From DASQHW01 sp038209365 (GTDB lineage Bacteria > Actinomycetota > Acidimicrobiia > IMCC26256 > PALSA-610), in assembly GCA_038209365.1 (NCBI GenBank), contig JBBQXS010000083.1, positions 1 to 12,356 on the forward strand: 12,356 nt of DNA, read 5' to 3'. Both the position numbers and the translations under genes were made by a program. Each line of letters begins with the position of its first letter. Positions within the stretch are counted from its first letter, which is position 1. Below are positions 6,618 to 12,356 of the stretch, in pieces. Under the pieces are notes generated by a model. The model was not told the origin of the DNA, did not search any database, and was given only the letters and a program-made list of their open reading frames with translations.

Positions 6618-6645
6618 CCGAAGCGCGGCGGTCGTCCCGCTTCGG
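6618..6645 (+). terminator. Hairpin after the helix-turn-helix gene
   Basis: CCGAAGCG (6618-6625) pairs with CGCTTCGG (6638-6645) around a 12-nt loop, starting 3 nt after the stop codon of the gene ending at 6615. No T run follows, as is common for high-GC actinobacterial terminators. Confidence 0.5.
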
Positions 6646-6646
6646 A

Positions 6647-6678
6647 GGGCACTGTTGCGTTGGGGCACTGTTGCGTTG
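6647..6678 (+). repeat. Exact tandem 16-bp repeat of an IS-like end
   Basis: GGGCACTGTTGCGTTG occurs twice back to back (6647-6662 and 6663-6678). The core GGCACTGTTGC resembles transposon termini such as those of the IS6 group and recurs inverted at 6812-6826 and 11944-11958. Confidence 0.75.
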
Positions 6679-6826
6679 GACGCAAATGGGACACGGCGAA
6701 GGCTGCCGGCGAGACCGCTCGTGTGTGCGAATCGAACAAGACGCTGAATTTGGGGCGGCACACATCGGACATCTGACGTATGACAGCAGTCCGGATGACG
6801 GCCCGAAGGCTCAATGCAACAGTGCC
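6664..6826. mobile_element. Small non-autonomous element with GGCACTGTTGC ends
   Basis: Bounded by GGCACTGTTGCGTTG (from 6664, duplicated at 6648) and its inverted counterpart CAATGCAACAGTGCC (6812-6826), giving a ~163-bp segment. It interrupts the transposase reading frame of the next fragment exactly where family-like sequence stops (HRRLVANHWT). The interior encodes nothing I recognise. It is either a miniature element or an IS that lost its centre. No target duplication could be fixed because both sides are degenerate. Confidence 0.55.
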
Positions 6827-7099
6827 GGTCCAGTGATTCGCGACGAGACGTCGATGCCATCGCAACAGCGTGTCGGGCTTCACCACGAAGACGGACCAGC
6901 GGTCACGACCAATGACCCGCGACATGGCGGTGAAGATCGCGCGGTCGTCGGGCTCGAAACGCGGACGCGAGACTTGGCGTCGCAGGACGGCGAGTTGATG
7001 GCGTAGCACGAGGATCTCGACATCCTTGGAACGATCGCGCCGACCGCGCAACACCCACAGGTCGATCACGAGCCGGACAAGACGGTAGAAACGGGCCAC
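6827..7099 (-). pseudogene. rve-type IS transposase, N-terminal fragment
   Basis: Starts at GTG 7099 (ARFYRLVRLVIDL) with AAGGAT 6 nt upstream. It includes VLRGRRDRSKDVEILVLRHQ, LAVLRRQVSRPRF, MSRVIGRDRWSVFVV and TLLRWHRRLVANHWT. This is the N-terminal ~90 residues of an integrase-core (IS3/IS481-like) transposase. The DDE core is missing: at about 6827 the frame runs into the GGCACTGTTGC-ended element and carries on as nonsense to 6491. It is homologous to the remnant at 2142-2357 but has no internal stop within the conserved part, so it is the younger copy. Confidence 0.75.
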
Positions 7100-7147
7100 G
7101 AGCCGATCCTTGCAGCGCGCGGACCGCGCCGCTCACGCCAACGCGAA

Positions 7148-7188
7148 ACCCCAGGTCACTGCGTCGGACCTATTTTTCGGCACGCACA
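7148..7188 (-). repeat. IS terminus of the rve-type element
   Basis: Reverse complement reads TGTGCGTGCCGAAAAATAGG and ends in GTGACCTGGGG. It has the same layout as the arms at 2025-2069 and 2376-2420. It marks the point where this IS entered the IS1182-type transposase gene. Confidence 0.65.
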
Positions 7189-7561
7189 AGTAGTCGAAAC
7201 CCTCGTCGGTCAACGCCGGACCGGCCGCGACCTTCCATGAGATCCGATCCCGCAACGCTCGTGCGGCATCGCGATCCGACAGGCCCTCGAGCGCGTGGAG
7301 GACCATCACGGTGGCGACCACATCCGCCGGGATCGACGGACGGCCCCGCCCCGACACAAACAAGTCCGCGAAGCACTCATCGGGAAACAACACCCGACGA
7401 TGATCCGCCAAGAACGCCTCGACACTGCCCACCGACACCAACTGCCGGCACAACGCCGCCGCGTTCCGATCCACGATTCGACGCCGCTCGGCACCGCAGT
7501 GCGAACCCGTCGTCCAGTCATACTTCTTCGCTACGCAGCTACGAGCGCGCTCCCCGCACAT
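7189..7561 (-). pseudogene. IS1182-family transposase, N-terminal fragment
   Basis: From ATG 7561 the frame contains VSVGSVEAFLADHRRVLFPD, ECFADLFVSGRGRPSIPADV and VMVLHALEGLSDRDAARALR, ending ISWKVAAGPALTDEGF. This is the conserved N-terminal domain (DUF772) of IS1182-type transposases. Right after DEGF, where full-length proteins continue into the catalytic domain, the sequence enters the terminus of the rve-type IS and the frame stops at 7133. The DDE domain is therefore gone. No clear ribosome-binding site is visible; the frame is open further upstream into the catalase, but only as antisense shadow. Confidence 0.75.
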
Positions 7562-7705
7562 GATTGCGTCGTTGCACGTGCTGCTTGTCGAACGCGTGCG
7601 ATGTCGAAGCCGTGTCACGCGTTGAGCTCTCGCGTTTGGGGTTGCGCGGTGAGGGCACGATGAGGGGGGCGGTCGATGTGCGATCGCTTCTGACATGAGG
7701 TGAAG

Positions 7706-9841
7706 ATGGCTACCGGTCAGCGTAAGGGTCAGCCGGCGAAGCGGCGTGCAACGCCGAACAACGGTTCGCGACGTGGCAACGACGACGGCTCGGGTCCCGT
7801 TCTGGTGCCTCGCGCGAGCAAGGTGCCGGTGCAGGACAGCGAGTTCCTCACCACCGCGCAGGGCCAGCGGCTCGAGCACACCGATGACTCGCTGAAGGCC
7901 GGCGCCCGAGGCCCGACCCTGCTCGAAGATTTCCATCTCCGCGAGAAGATCACGCACTTCGATCACGAACGGATCCCTGAGCGGGTAGTGCACGCGCGGG
8001 GAGTCGGCGTGCACGGTGTCTTCGAAGCGAACGGGGCGGCGGCCAACATCACCTGCGCCGACTTCTTACAGGACGGTCGGAGTACGCCGGTGTTCGTCCG
8101 TTTTTCCACCGTGGTGGGATCGCGGGGATCGGCCGACACCGTTCGTGACGCGCGTGGCTTCGCGGTGAAGTTCTACACCGACGCGGGCGTCTTCGATCTG
8201 GTCGGCAACAACATTCCCGTCTTTTTCATCCGCGACGCGATCAAGTTCCCGGACCTGATTCACGCCGCGAAGCCCGAAGCGGATCGGGAGATTCCCCAAG
8301 CGCAAACCGCACACACAACGTTTTGGGATTTCGTATCTTTGATCCCGGAATCTCCGCACATGTTGATGTGGGTGATGTCGGATCGGGCTATCCCTCGTTC
8401 GCTGAGAATGATGGAAGGGTTCGGTGTTCACACGTTCCGGCTGGTCAACCAGGCGGGCGAGACATCGCTCGTGAAGTTCCATTGGAAGCCGAGGCTCGGC
8501 GTGCACGGGCTGGTCTGGGAAGAAGCGCAACTGCTCGCAGGTATGGATCCCGACTTCCACCGCCGGGACCTGTACAACGCTATCGGTGCGCGGGCGTTCC
8601 CGCAGTGGGAACTCGGTGTCCAGGTGTTTCCCGACACCGACGACCAGATGTTCGAAGGGATCGATCTTCTCGACAGCACGAAGCTCGTTCCCGAAGAACT
8701 CGCGCCGGTGCAGCCGATCGGTCTGTTGACGCTGAACCGCAACCCCACCAACTTCTTTGCCGAGACCGAGCAGGTCGCGTTCCATGTCGGCCACGTCGTA
8801 CACGGCATCGACGTGACCGACGACCCGCTCATGCAAGGGCGGCTGTTCAGCTACCTCGATACGCAGCTAACACGCCTCGGTGGCCCGAACTTCTCACAGA
8901 TCCCGATCAACCGGCCGCGCGTACCCGTGAACGACAATCATCGCGACGGCTTCATGCAACAGGGTGTGCCGCAGGGCCGAACGCCGTATCTCCCGAACTC
9001 GGTCGGCGGCAGCTGCCCGTTCCTCGCCAGCGATCGCGACGGCGGCTACGTGCACGTGCCCCGCATGGTCGCCGGAGAAAAGACTCGCGAACGCGACGAG
9101 ATCGACGACAACGCCCAGGCAGCAATGTTCTATCGGAGCTTGACGCCGGTCGAACAAGACCACCTGGTCAACGCGTTTCGTTTCGAGTTGGGCAAAGTCG
9201 ACGTCCCCGCAGTGGTCGATCGGATGCTCGAACGGCTCGCGCTCATCGACACCGAGCTGTGTCAGCTCGTCGCAGCCGGCCTCGGTGTGCCAGCGCCGGA
9301 CGGCGAGCCCGTCGCTGACGTCTCGCCCTCGCCGGCGCTTGCGATGGTCCGCGACGAGGTATTCCCACCCGAGGGGCGGGTCGTACAGATCCTCGCAGCT
9401 GACGGGGGTGACACCTCGGGTGTCCGCACCATGAGGGACGCGTTGATCGAGGCAGGGCTCGCGGTCCACCTCATCGCACCGCACAAAGGCACCATCACCG
9501 ACGGCAGCGAGGACCCTGACGAGGTTCCTGTCGATCGGTCGTTCCTGACCGCGTGTTCGGTCGAAGGCGATGCGATCGTCGTCGCCGACGCCGCGTCACT
9601 CGTCGACGACCCGGCGGTCATCATGTACGTCCAAGAGGCGTACCGTCATCACAAGACTATCGGGGCATGGGGTACCGGCCGCGACCTGCTACACCGCGCC
9701 GGCATCGTGGCCGACGAACCCGGCATCGAGACCCGCGACAAGGCCAGCAAAGCCTTCGCGAAATCCATTGTCACCGCGCTCGGGCGCCACCGCCATTGGG
9801 CACGCGCCCAGCTCCAGCACGCCGCGACCGTCGACGTCTAA
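7706..9841 (+). CDS. katE: Large-subunit (clade 2) catalase with C-terminal flavodoxin-like domain
   Basis: 711 aa from ATG 7706, preferred over GTG 7700 because GAGG at 7697-7700 is correctly spaced for the ATG. It decomposes hydrogen peroxide to water and oxygen with heme, in the cytoplasm. Landmarks: ERVVHARGVGVHG with the distal catalytic His (about 96), DLVGNNIPVFFIRDAIKFPD with the catalytic Asn (about 168-169), and RLFSYLDTQLTRLGGPNF with the proximal heme-ligand Tyr (about 383). IPINRPRVPV follows, as in E. coli HPII. Residues ~557-700 form the DJ-1/PfpI-like domain typical of large catalases (VVQILAADGGD; IGAWGTGRDLLHRAGI). The first ~45 residues are a basic, low-complexity extension. 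Length and all key residues match a functional enzyme. The hemerythrin gene follows after 18 bp. The 144-bp upstream gap must hold the promoter, but I see no clear box. Confidence 0.95.
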   Translation: MATGQRKGQPAKRRATPNNGSRRGNDDGSGPVLVPRASKVPVQDSEFLTTAQGQRLEHTDDSLKAGARGPTLLEDFHLREKITHFDHERIPERVVHARGVGVHGVFEANGAAANITCADFLQDGRSTPVFVRFSTVVGSRGSADTVRDARGFAVKFYTDAGVFDLVGNNIPVFFIRDAIKFPDLIHAAKPEADREIPQAQTAHTTFWDFVSLIPESPHMLMWVMSDRAIPRSLRMMEGFGVHTFRLVNQAGETSLVKFHWKPRLGVHGLVWEEAQLLAGMDPDFHRRDLYNAIGARAFPQWELGVQVFPDTDDQMFEGIDLLDSTKLVPEELAPVQPIGLLTLNRNPTNFFAETEQVAFHVGHVVHGIDVTDDPLMQGRLFSYLDTQLTRLGGPNFSQIPINRPRVPVNDNHRDGFMQQGVPQGRTPYLPNSVGGSCPFLASDRDGGYVHVPRMVAGEKTRERDEIDDNAQAAMFYRSLTPVEQDHLVNAFRFELGKVDVPAVVDRMLERLALIDTELCQLVAAGLGVPAPDGEPVADVSPSPALAMVRDEVFPPEGRVVQILAADGGDTSGVRTMRDALIEAGLAVHLIAPHKGTITDGSEDPDEVPVDRSFLTACSVEGDAIVVADAASLVDDPAVIMYVQEAYRHHKTIGAWGTGRDLLHRAGIVADEPGIETRDKASKAFAKSIVTALGRHRHWARAQLQHAATVDV

Positions 9842-9859
9842 CCCCAAGGACCGCGACCC

Positions 9860-10282
9860 ATGCCCACCGGCATCGAACTCATCCTCGCCGATCATCGCCA
9901 TGTCGGCGCCCTGTTCACCCAACTCGACGCGGCCACGCCTGCCGACCCGAGCATCGCCGGCCAGGTCTTCAGCGAACTCATCGCCCACGACGAGGTCGAA
10001 CAGCACGCGCTCTATCCGCTCGTCGCCGCCGTCCTCGACGACGACGACTTACTCAGCCGCTCGCTGCGCGCCCATTCCGAGGTCAAGACCCTGATGGAGA
10101 AGGCACGTTCGCTCGAAGGAGCGCCACTCACGGCAATGATGGCACTGCTGCGCGACGCGGTGCAGACACACGTCGCCGACGAAGAGAAATCGCTCCTCCC
10201 CGCCCTCAAAACGAAAGCCACAGCCGCCCAACTCGAAGGGCTCGCATCCCGCATCGAAGCCATCAAACAACGCGTCGGATAA
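9860..10282 (+). CDS. Hemerythrin HHE-domain protein
   Basis: 140 aa, one four-helix hemerythrin-like domain. The HHE ligand pattern is complete: H12 (ADHRHV), H43 and E47 (HDEVE), H72 (AHSEV), H104 and E108 (HVADEE). These would hold a non-heme di-iron centre that can bind oxygen, or sense or scavenge iron, peroxide or NO. ATG 9860 follows AAGGA at 9845-9849. The 18-bp gap to the catalase stop indicates co-transcription, so the protein probably serves the same oxidative-stress response, for example by holding iron away from peroxide. That role is inferred; the domain assignment is secure. Confidence 0.88.
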   Translation: MPTGIELILADHRHVGALFTQLDAATPADPSIAGQVFSELIAHDEVEQHALYPLVAAVLDDDDLLSRSLRAHSEVKTLMEKARSLEGAPLTAMMALLRDAVQTHVADEEKSLLPALKTKATAAQLEGLASRIEAIKQRVG

Positions 10283-10338
10283 CTGTCGAACCCTGATAGG
10301 GCGGGAGCCGAGTATGTTCCCCAACATCGCGTTTACGC

Positions 10339-10360
10339 GCGAGAGATCGCGAAGTCTCGC
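10339..10360 (+). terminator. Candidate terminator hairpin after the catalase operon
   Basis: GCGAGA (10339-10344) pairs with TCTCGC (10355-10360) with a 10-nt loop, 57 bp after the hemerythrin stop. No T tract follows, so the call is tentative. Confidence 0.3.
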
Positions 10361-10407
10361 ATCTTCGACTTGCCGCATTGCGCTTAAGTGTACGTGCGGT
10401 TGACGCT

Positions 10408-10524
10408 ATGCGCATCGGACGCAACTTCGAAGTGATGCCACTCGGCGGAAAAGTGGGCTGCCTCACGATGATGGTGGATTCAACTGGTCGTCGCAACACC
10501 TCGTTGTCGGAGGTGTTGTCGTGA
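10408..10524 (+). pseudogene. Truncated gene start abutting the IS30 element
   Basis: 38-codon frame from ATG 10408. The first part, MRIGRNFEVMPLGGKVGCLT then MMV, looks protein-like; from GATTCAACTGG (about 10479) the frame enters what seems to be the IS30 terminus and ends at 10524, overlapping the transposase GTG. TTGACG at 10399-10404 is too close to the ATG to be its -35 box, and no strong ribosome-binding site is present. The best reading is the N-terminus of a host gene cut by the IS30 insertion. Function unknown. Confidence 0.35.
10494..10518 (+). promoter_or_regulatory. Hairpin enclosing the IS30 ribosome-binding site
   Basis: CAACACCTC (10494-10502) and GAGGTGTTG (10510-10518) form a perfect 9-bp stem with a 7-nt loop. 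The ribosome-binding site GGAGG (10509-10513) of the GTG at 10521 lies inside the stem. Such a structure would keep translation off in long read-through transcripts, a known way for transposons to limit transposase made from outside promoters. Confidence 0.6.
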
Positions 10525-11015
10525 CCGTGTGGGACAAGCAGCGTGCTGTTCGTTGGTATCGGGGTCAGATTCCTTCGCCTGGTCGGCCGACGGTCGCGTG
10601 GCGTGAGGATCGTGTGCGGTTCTGGGCGGCGATCGAACGAGGGCTGAGCTCGGAGGAAGCGGCCGCGGAGATCGATGTGTCATCCGCGGTCGGCACACGG
10701 TGGTTCCGTCACGCTGGCGGCGTGAGACCGAACCTTGCGACGTTTGTGTCGGCCCGTTATCTGTCGTTCCGGGAGCGGGAGGACATCGCGATCTGGCGGG
10801 CGCAGGATGTCGGTGCTCGTGAGATCGCTCGCCGGCTCGGCCGGTCACCGTCGACGATTTCGCATGAGCTGCGACGCAACGCGTCGACGCGCACGTATCG
10901 ACTCGACTATCGGGCATCGGTCGCGCAGTGGCATGCAGAGCGACGCGCGCGACGACCCAGACGCGAAGCTGGTCGTCAACGAGCCCTTGCGCACGTACGT
11001 GCAGGACCGGGCGGC
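10521..11015 (+). pseudogene. IS30-family transposase, N-terminal fragment with frameshift
   Basis: From GTG 10521 the protein reads TVWDKQRAVRWYRGQIPSPG, then GLSSEEAAAEIDVSSAVGTR. The IS30 helix-turn-helix follows (YLSFREREDIAIWRAQDVGA, REIARRLGRSPSTISHELRR) and then DYRASVAQWHAERRARRP. Around 10955-10965 a one-base shift moves the family sequence to another frame (AKLVVNEPLRTYVQDR). Homology ends near 11015, so the whole DDE catalytic half is missing. It cannot make active transposase, though the N-terminal DNA-binding part (~145 aa) could still be translated, with a foreign tail to 11162, and bind IS30 ends. Confidence 0.85.
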
Positions 11016-11239
11016 GCTCGGGCTCCGCAGCAAAGACTGCATTGCCGCGACGTTCCACGAATGGACTTCCGCGCAGCGACCCGGCGCACACCGATTCGGC
11101 AGAAATCGTTTGAAGAGAAACTCGGTGGGTACACCACGCCAGTCTTTGGCGCTGAGCGCTGAGACGCGCGGTCGGGTGCGGCAGTGCAAAGCCCAGATCG
11201 CTCTGGCTGCGAGTGACACGCCATCGATAAGGGGCCTCT
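11016..11239. other. Unassigned sequence between IS30 relic and secreted protein
   Basis: No frame here has family-like sequence or a supported start. It presumably contains the junction left by loss of the IS30 3' half and the promoter of the gene at 11240; no clear promoter box is visible. Confidence 0.4.
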
Positions 11240-11899
11240 ATGAAGCGAGTTTTAACCGCCCTGGTTGCGATAGCCGCGCTGTGCATCGGTTGGACAACGG
11301 CCGCGGTAGGGGCCGACGCGGGTAAGGCGCCCCCGACGCTCAGCTTCTTCTCCGGCGGCGGTGGCGCCCACGCCGGCTGGGTCCACACGAATGACCAGCC
11401 ACCCGGCGACACCGACCAACAGGCGATCCAGATTCACGACAGCACGTCACCGAACGGCTATGCAGGTGTGCTCGTTCATCACGTCTACGGCATCCCGACC
11501 GCGTCGTTCCCGAACTCCAAGTTCGATTTCAAGTCAAATCTCATATCGCCTTCCAGCCTGGGCTATCCGCGCCTGGTCGTCCTCTTCAGTGACGGCGGCA
11601 ACGCCTCCCTACGCCCGCTCACGTGGCAGCAGAACTGGACAACCGTCGCGGACCCGAACTGGGACAACAACGCCGGCGGATGCGGATTCCGATTCGAGGT
11701 CACCTGGCAGGACATTCAGGCCTGCCACCCCGCAACGTTCGTCACCAACGCGTACATCACCACGGACTCGGGCATCGACGTGACATTCCTGATCGACAAT
11801 CTCGAAGTTGCGGGCAAAACGTTCTCGAGTGCGAGCGATAACAGCAACGGCGATAACACCACCGCGACATTCACACCGAGTCTGCTGCCTCCGCTATAG
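11240..11899 (+). CDS. Secreted protein of unknown function
   Basis: 219 aa from ATG 11240, with AAGGGG (11228-11233) as ribosome-binding site. The first ~26 residues form a Sec signal peptide: MKR, a hydrophobic core VLTALVAIAALCIGW, and a probable cut after AVGA. The mature part is Gly/Asn/Thr/Ser-rich and looks like an extracellular beta-sandwich. Two cysteines (148 and 162, in WDNNAGGCGF and IQACHP) could form a disulfide. The end ITTDSGIDVTFLIDNLEVAG resembles the last strands of carbohydrate-binding-like or concanavalin-like sandwiches, but I do not recognise a named family. No catalytic motif or cell-wall anchor is visible. A long-stem hairpin follows at 11912. It is flanked by IS debris on the left and unassigned DNA on the right. 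Confidence 0.75.
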   Translation: MKRVLTALVAIAALCIGWTTAAVGADAGKAPPTLSFFSGGGGAHAGWVHTNDQPPGDTDQQAIQIHDSTSPNGYAGVLVHHVYGIPTASFPNSKFDFKSNLISPSSLGYPRLVVLFSDGGNASLRPLTWQQNWTTVADPNWDNNAGGCGFRFEVTWQDIQACHPATFVTNAYITTDSGIDVTFLIDNLEVAGKTFSSASDNSNGDNTTATFTPSLLPPL

Positions 11900-11911
11900 G
11901 GTTGCCGGCAC

Positions 11912-11959
11912 GGGCACTGTCGCCTTCCAACACGGCCATCGCCCAATGCAACAGTGCCC
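11912..11959 (+). terminator. Inverted repeat after the secreted-protein gene
   Basis: GGGCACTGT (11912-11920) and ACAGTGCCC (11951-11959) can form a 9-bp stem with a 30-nt loop, 12 bp after the stop codon. It may terminate the gene. The right arm is also part of CAATGCAACAGTGCC, so this could equally be two ends of a vanished mobile element. Confidence 0.4.
11944..11958 (-). repeat. Copy of the GGCACTGTTGC element terminus
   Basis: CAATGCAACAGTGCC is identical over 15 bp to 6812-6826, in the same orientation. It marks another end of the element family seen at 6647-6826. Confidence 0.65.
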
Positions 11960-12356
11960 CTCGCGGCGCGGTAAACGCCCTTGTCGCAGCGAGTGTTTTC
12001 GATCGACGCGATTGTGTTGACCCACAGGTGACCCTGCCGGCGGCGACACACCAGGCTTCTTCCCGGGCACGCCGCACACTCCACGAAACATCATTCAAAC
12101 GCTGCCTCGCACTCCTCACACTCGCGCTGCTCGCGTCGGACAGCGCGTCGTTCACCACCGCTCGACGGCCAAGCCGTGTTCGATCTGGTCTTTCTTGCCG
12201 CCTCGGCGTGCTGAGCGCCGGCGTCTCCGACGAACCGGTCGTCGGACAGTTCGCACTACTCGCTCGCGAGCGCGACGGCGGGACGGCTCCGCACCGCGCG
12301 GCGTGCGGCGAACCATCCGATGAGATTCACCAGAACGAGTGCGCACGGAATCGTGA
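11960..12356. other. No confident gene; open frame to the window edge
   Basis: A plus-strand frame is open from about 11900 through 12356 and could start at GTG 12028. It has one hydrophobic stretch (RCLALLTLALLASD) but is otherwise Arg/Ser/Ala-rich, with no ribosome-binding site and weak third-position bias. Minus-strand frames are similar. A short patch in another plus frame (GQAVFDLVFLAASAC, about 12168-12212) is more protein-like but stops at once. The stretch may be a decayed gene; nothing is recognisable. Confidence 0.35.

Noticed and set aside
6491..6826. C-terminal part of the rve-type transposase frame
   Set aside because: Beyond HRRLVANHWT the frame crosses the small GGCACTGTTGC element and then the helix-turn-helix gene in antisense; it is not transposase sequence.
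6647..6826. Possible CRISPR-like repeats
   Set aside because: Only two tandem 16-bp copies with no spacers and an inverted partner; this fits transposon ends, not a CRISPR array.
7562..8014. Upstream extension of the IS1182-type frame
   Set aside because: It overlaps the start of katE in antisense and has no family-like sequence; the fragment more plausibly starts at ATG 7561.
8066..8836. Long minus-strand frame opposite the catalase
   Set aside because: Antisense shadow caused by high GC at third positions; no ribosome-binding site or recognisable domain.
8323..9318. Long plus-strand frame inside the catalase gene
   Set aside because: It is a shifted shadow of katE with Arg-rich random composition; the catalase frame carries all the conserved residues.
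11871..12158. 95-codon minus-strand frame
   Set aside because: It overlaps the end of the secreted-protein gene and the inverted repeat; composition looks random and no start signal is present.
1..12356. tRNA, rRNA and riboswitch genes
   Set aside because: I looked for cloverleaf-like stems with a TTCGA-type arm and for conserved riboswitch cores and saw none that hold up by eye.

Overview
The window looks like accessory DNA from a high-GC Actinomycetota chromosome or a metagenomic contig of one. The evidence is strong G/C preference at third codon positions, frequent GTG and TTG starts, actinobacterial-style IS30, IS1182 and rve transposase relics, a large-subunit catalase and a stand-alone AlpA/MerR-type helix-turn-helix protein. 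Genus cannot be read from the sequence; no rRNA, tRNA or housekeeping gene is present.

Layout. (1) 29-1990: an intact polytopic membrane protein of GT-C glycosyltransferase type with a C-terminal extracytoplasmic domain. (2) 2025-2420: two inverted copies of the 5' end of one insertion sequence, each with a ~45-bp terminal repeat and the start of a decayed transposase. (3) 2442-3855: a truncated gene start, an intact acidic hypothetical protein on the minus strand (2489-3025), and about 800 bp of weak or decayed coding sequence. (4) 3856-4812: an orphan terminase-small-subunit-like DNA-binding protein, followed by a hairpin with three GGAGAAAACC units. (5) 4944-6645: a DDE transposase (minus) and a 68-aa AlpA/MerR-like helix-turn-helix protein (plus), divergent across a 133-bp spacer holding a hairpin and a long inverted repeat. 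(6) 6647-7561: nested wreckage in which an IS1182-type transposase is cut by an rve-type IS, which is itself cut by a ~165-bp element with GGCACTGTTGC ends. (7) 7706-10282: the clearest functional unit, a katE-type catalase with a hemerythrin-domain protein 18 bp downstream, probably one oxidative-stress operon. (8) 10408-11015: a small truncated gene start followed by a decayed IS30 transposase whose ribosome-binding site lies in a hairpin. (9) 11240-11899: a secreted protein of unknown function. (10) 11960-12356: no confident gene.

In short, this is an insertion hotspot. At least four IS families have left fragments around a few intact cargo genes: the membrane glycosyltransferase, an unknown acidic protein, a terminase-like protein, the catalase/hemerythrin pair and a secreted protein. 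The most system-like element is the divergent transposase/helix-turn-helix pair with its symmetric intergenic region and the nearby GGAGAAAACC repeats. Together with the terminase-like gene it could be the remains of an integrative element or prophage. That reading is inference.
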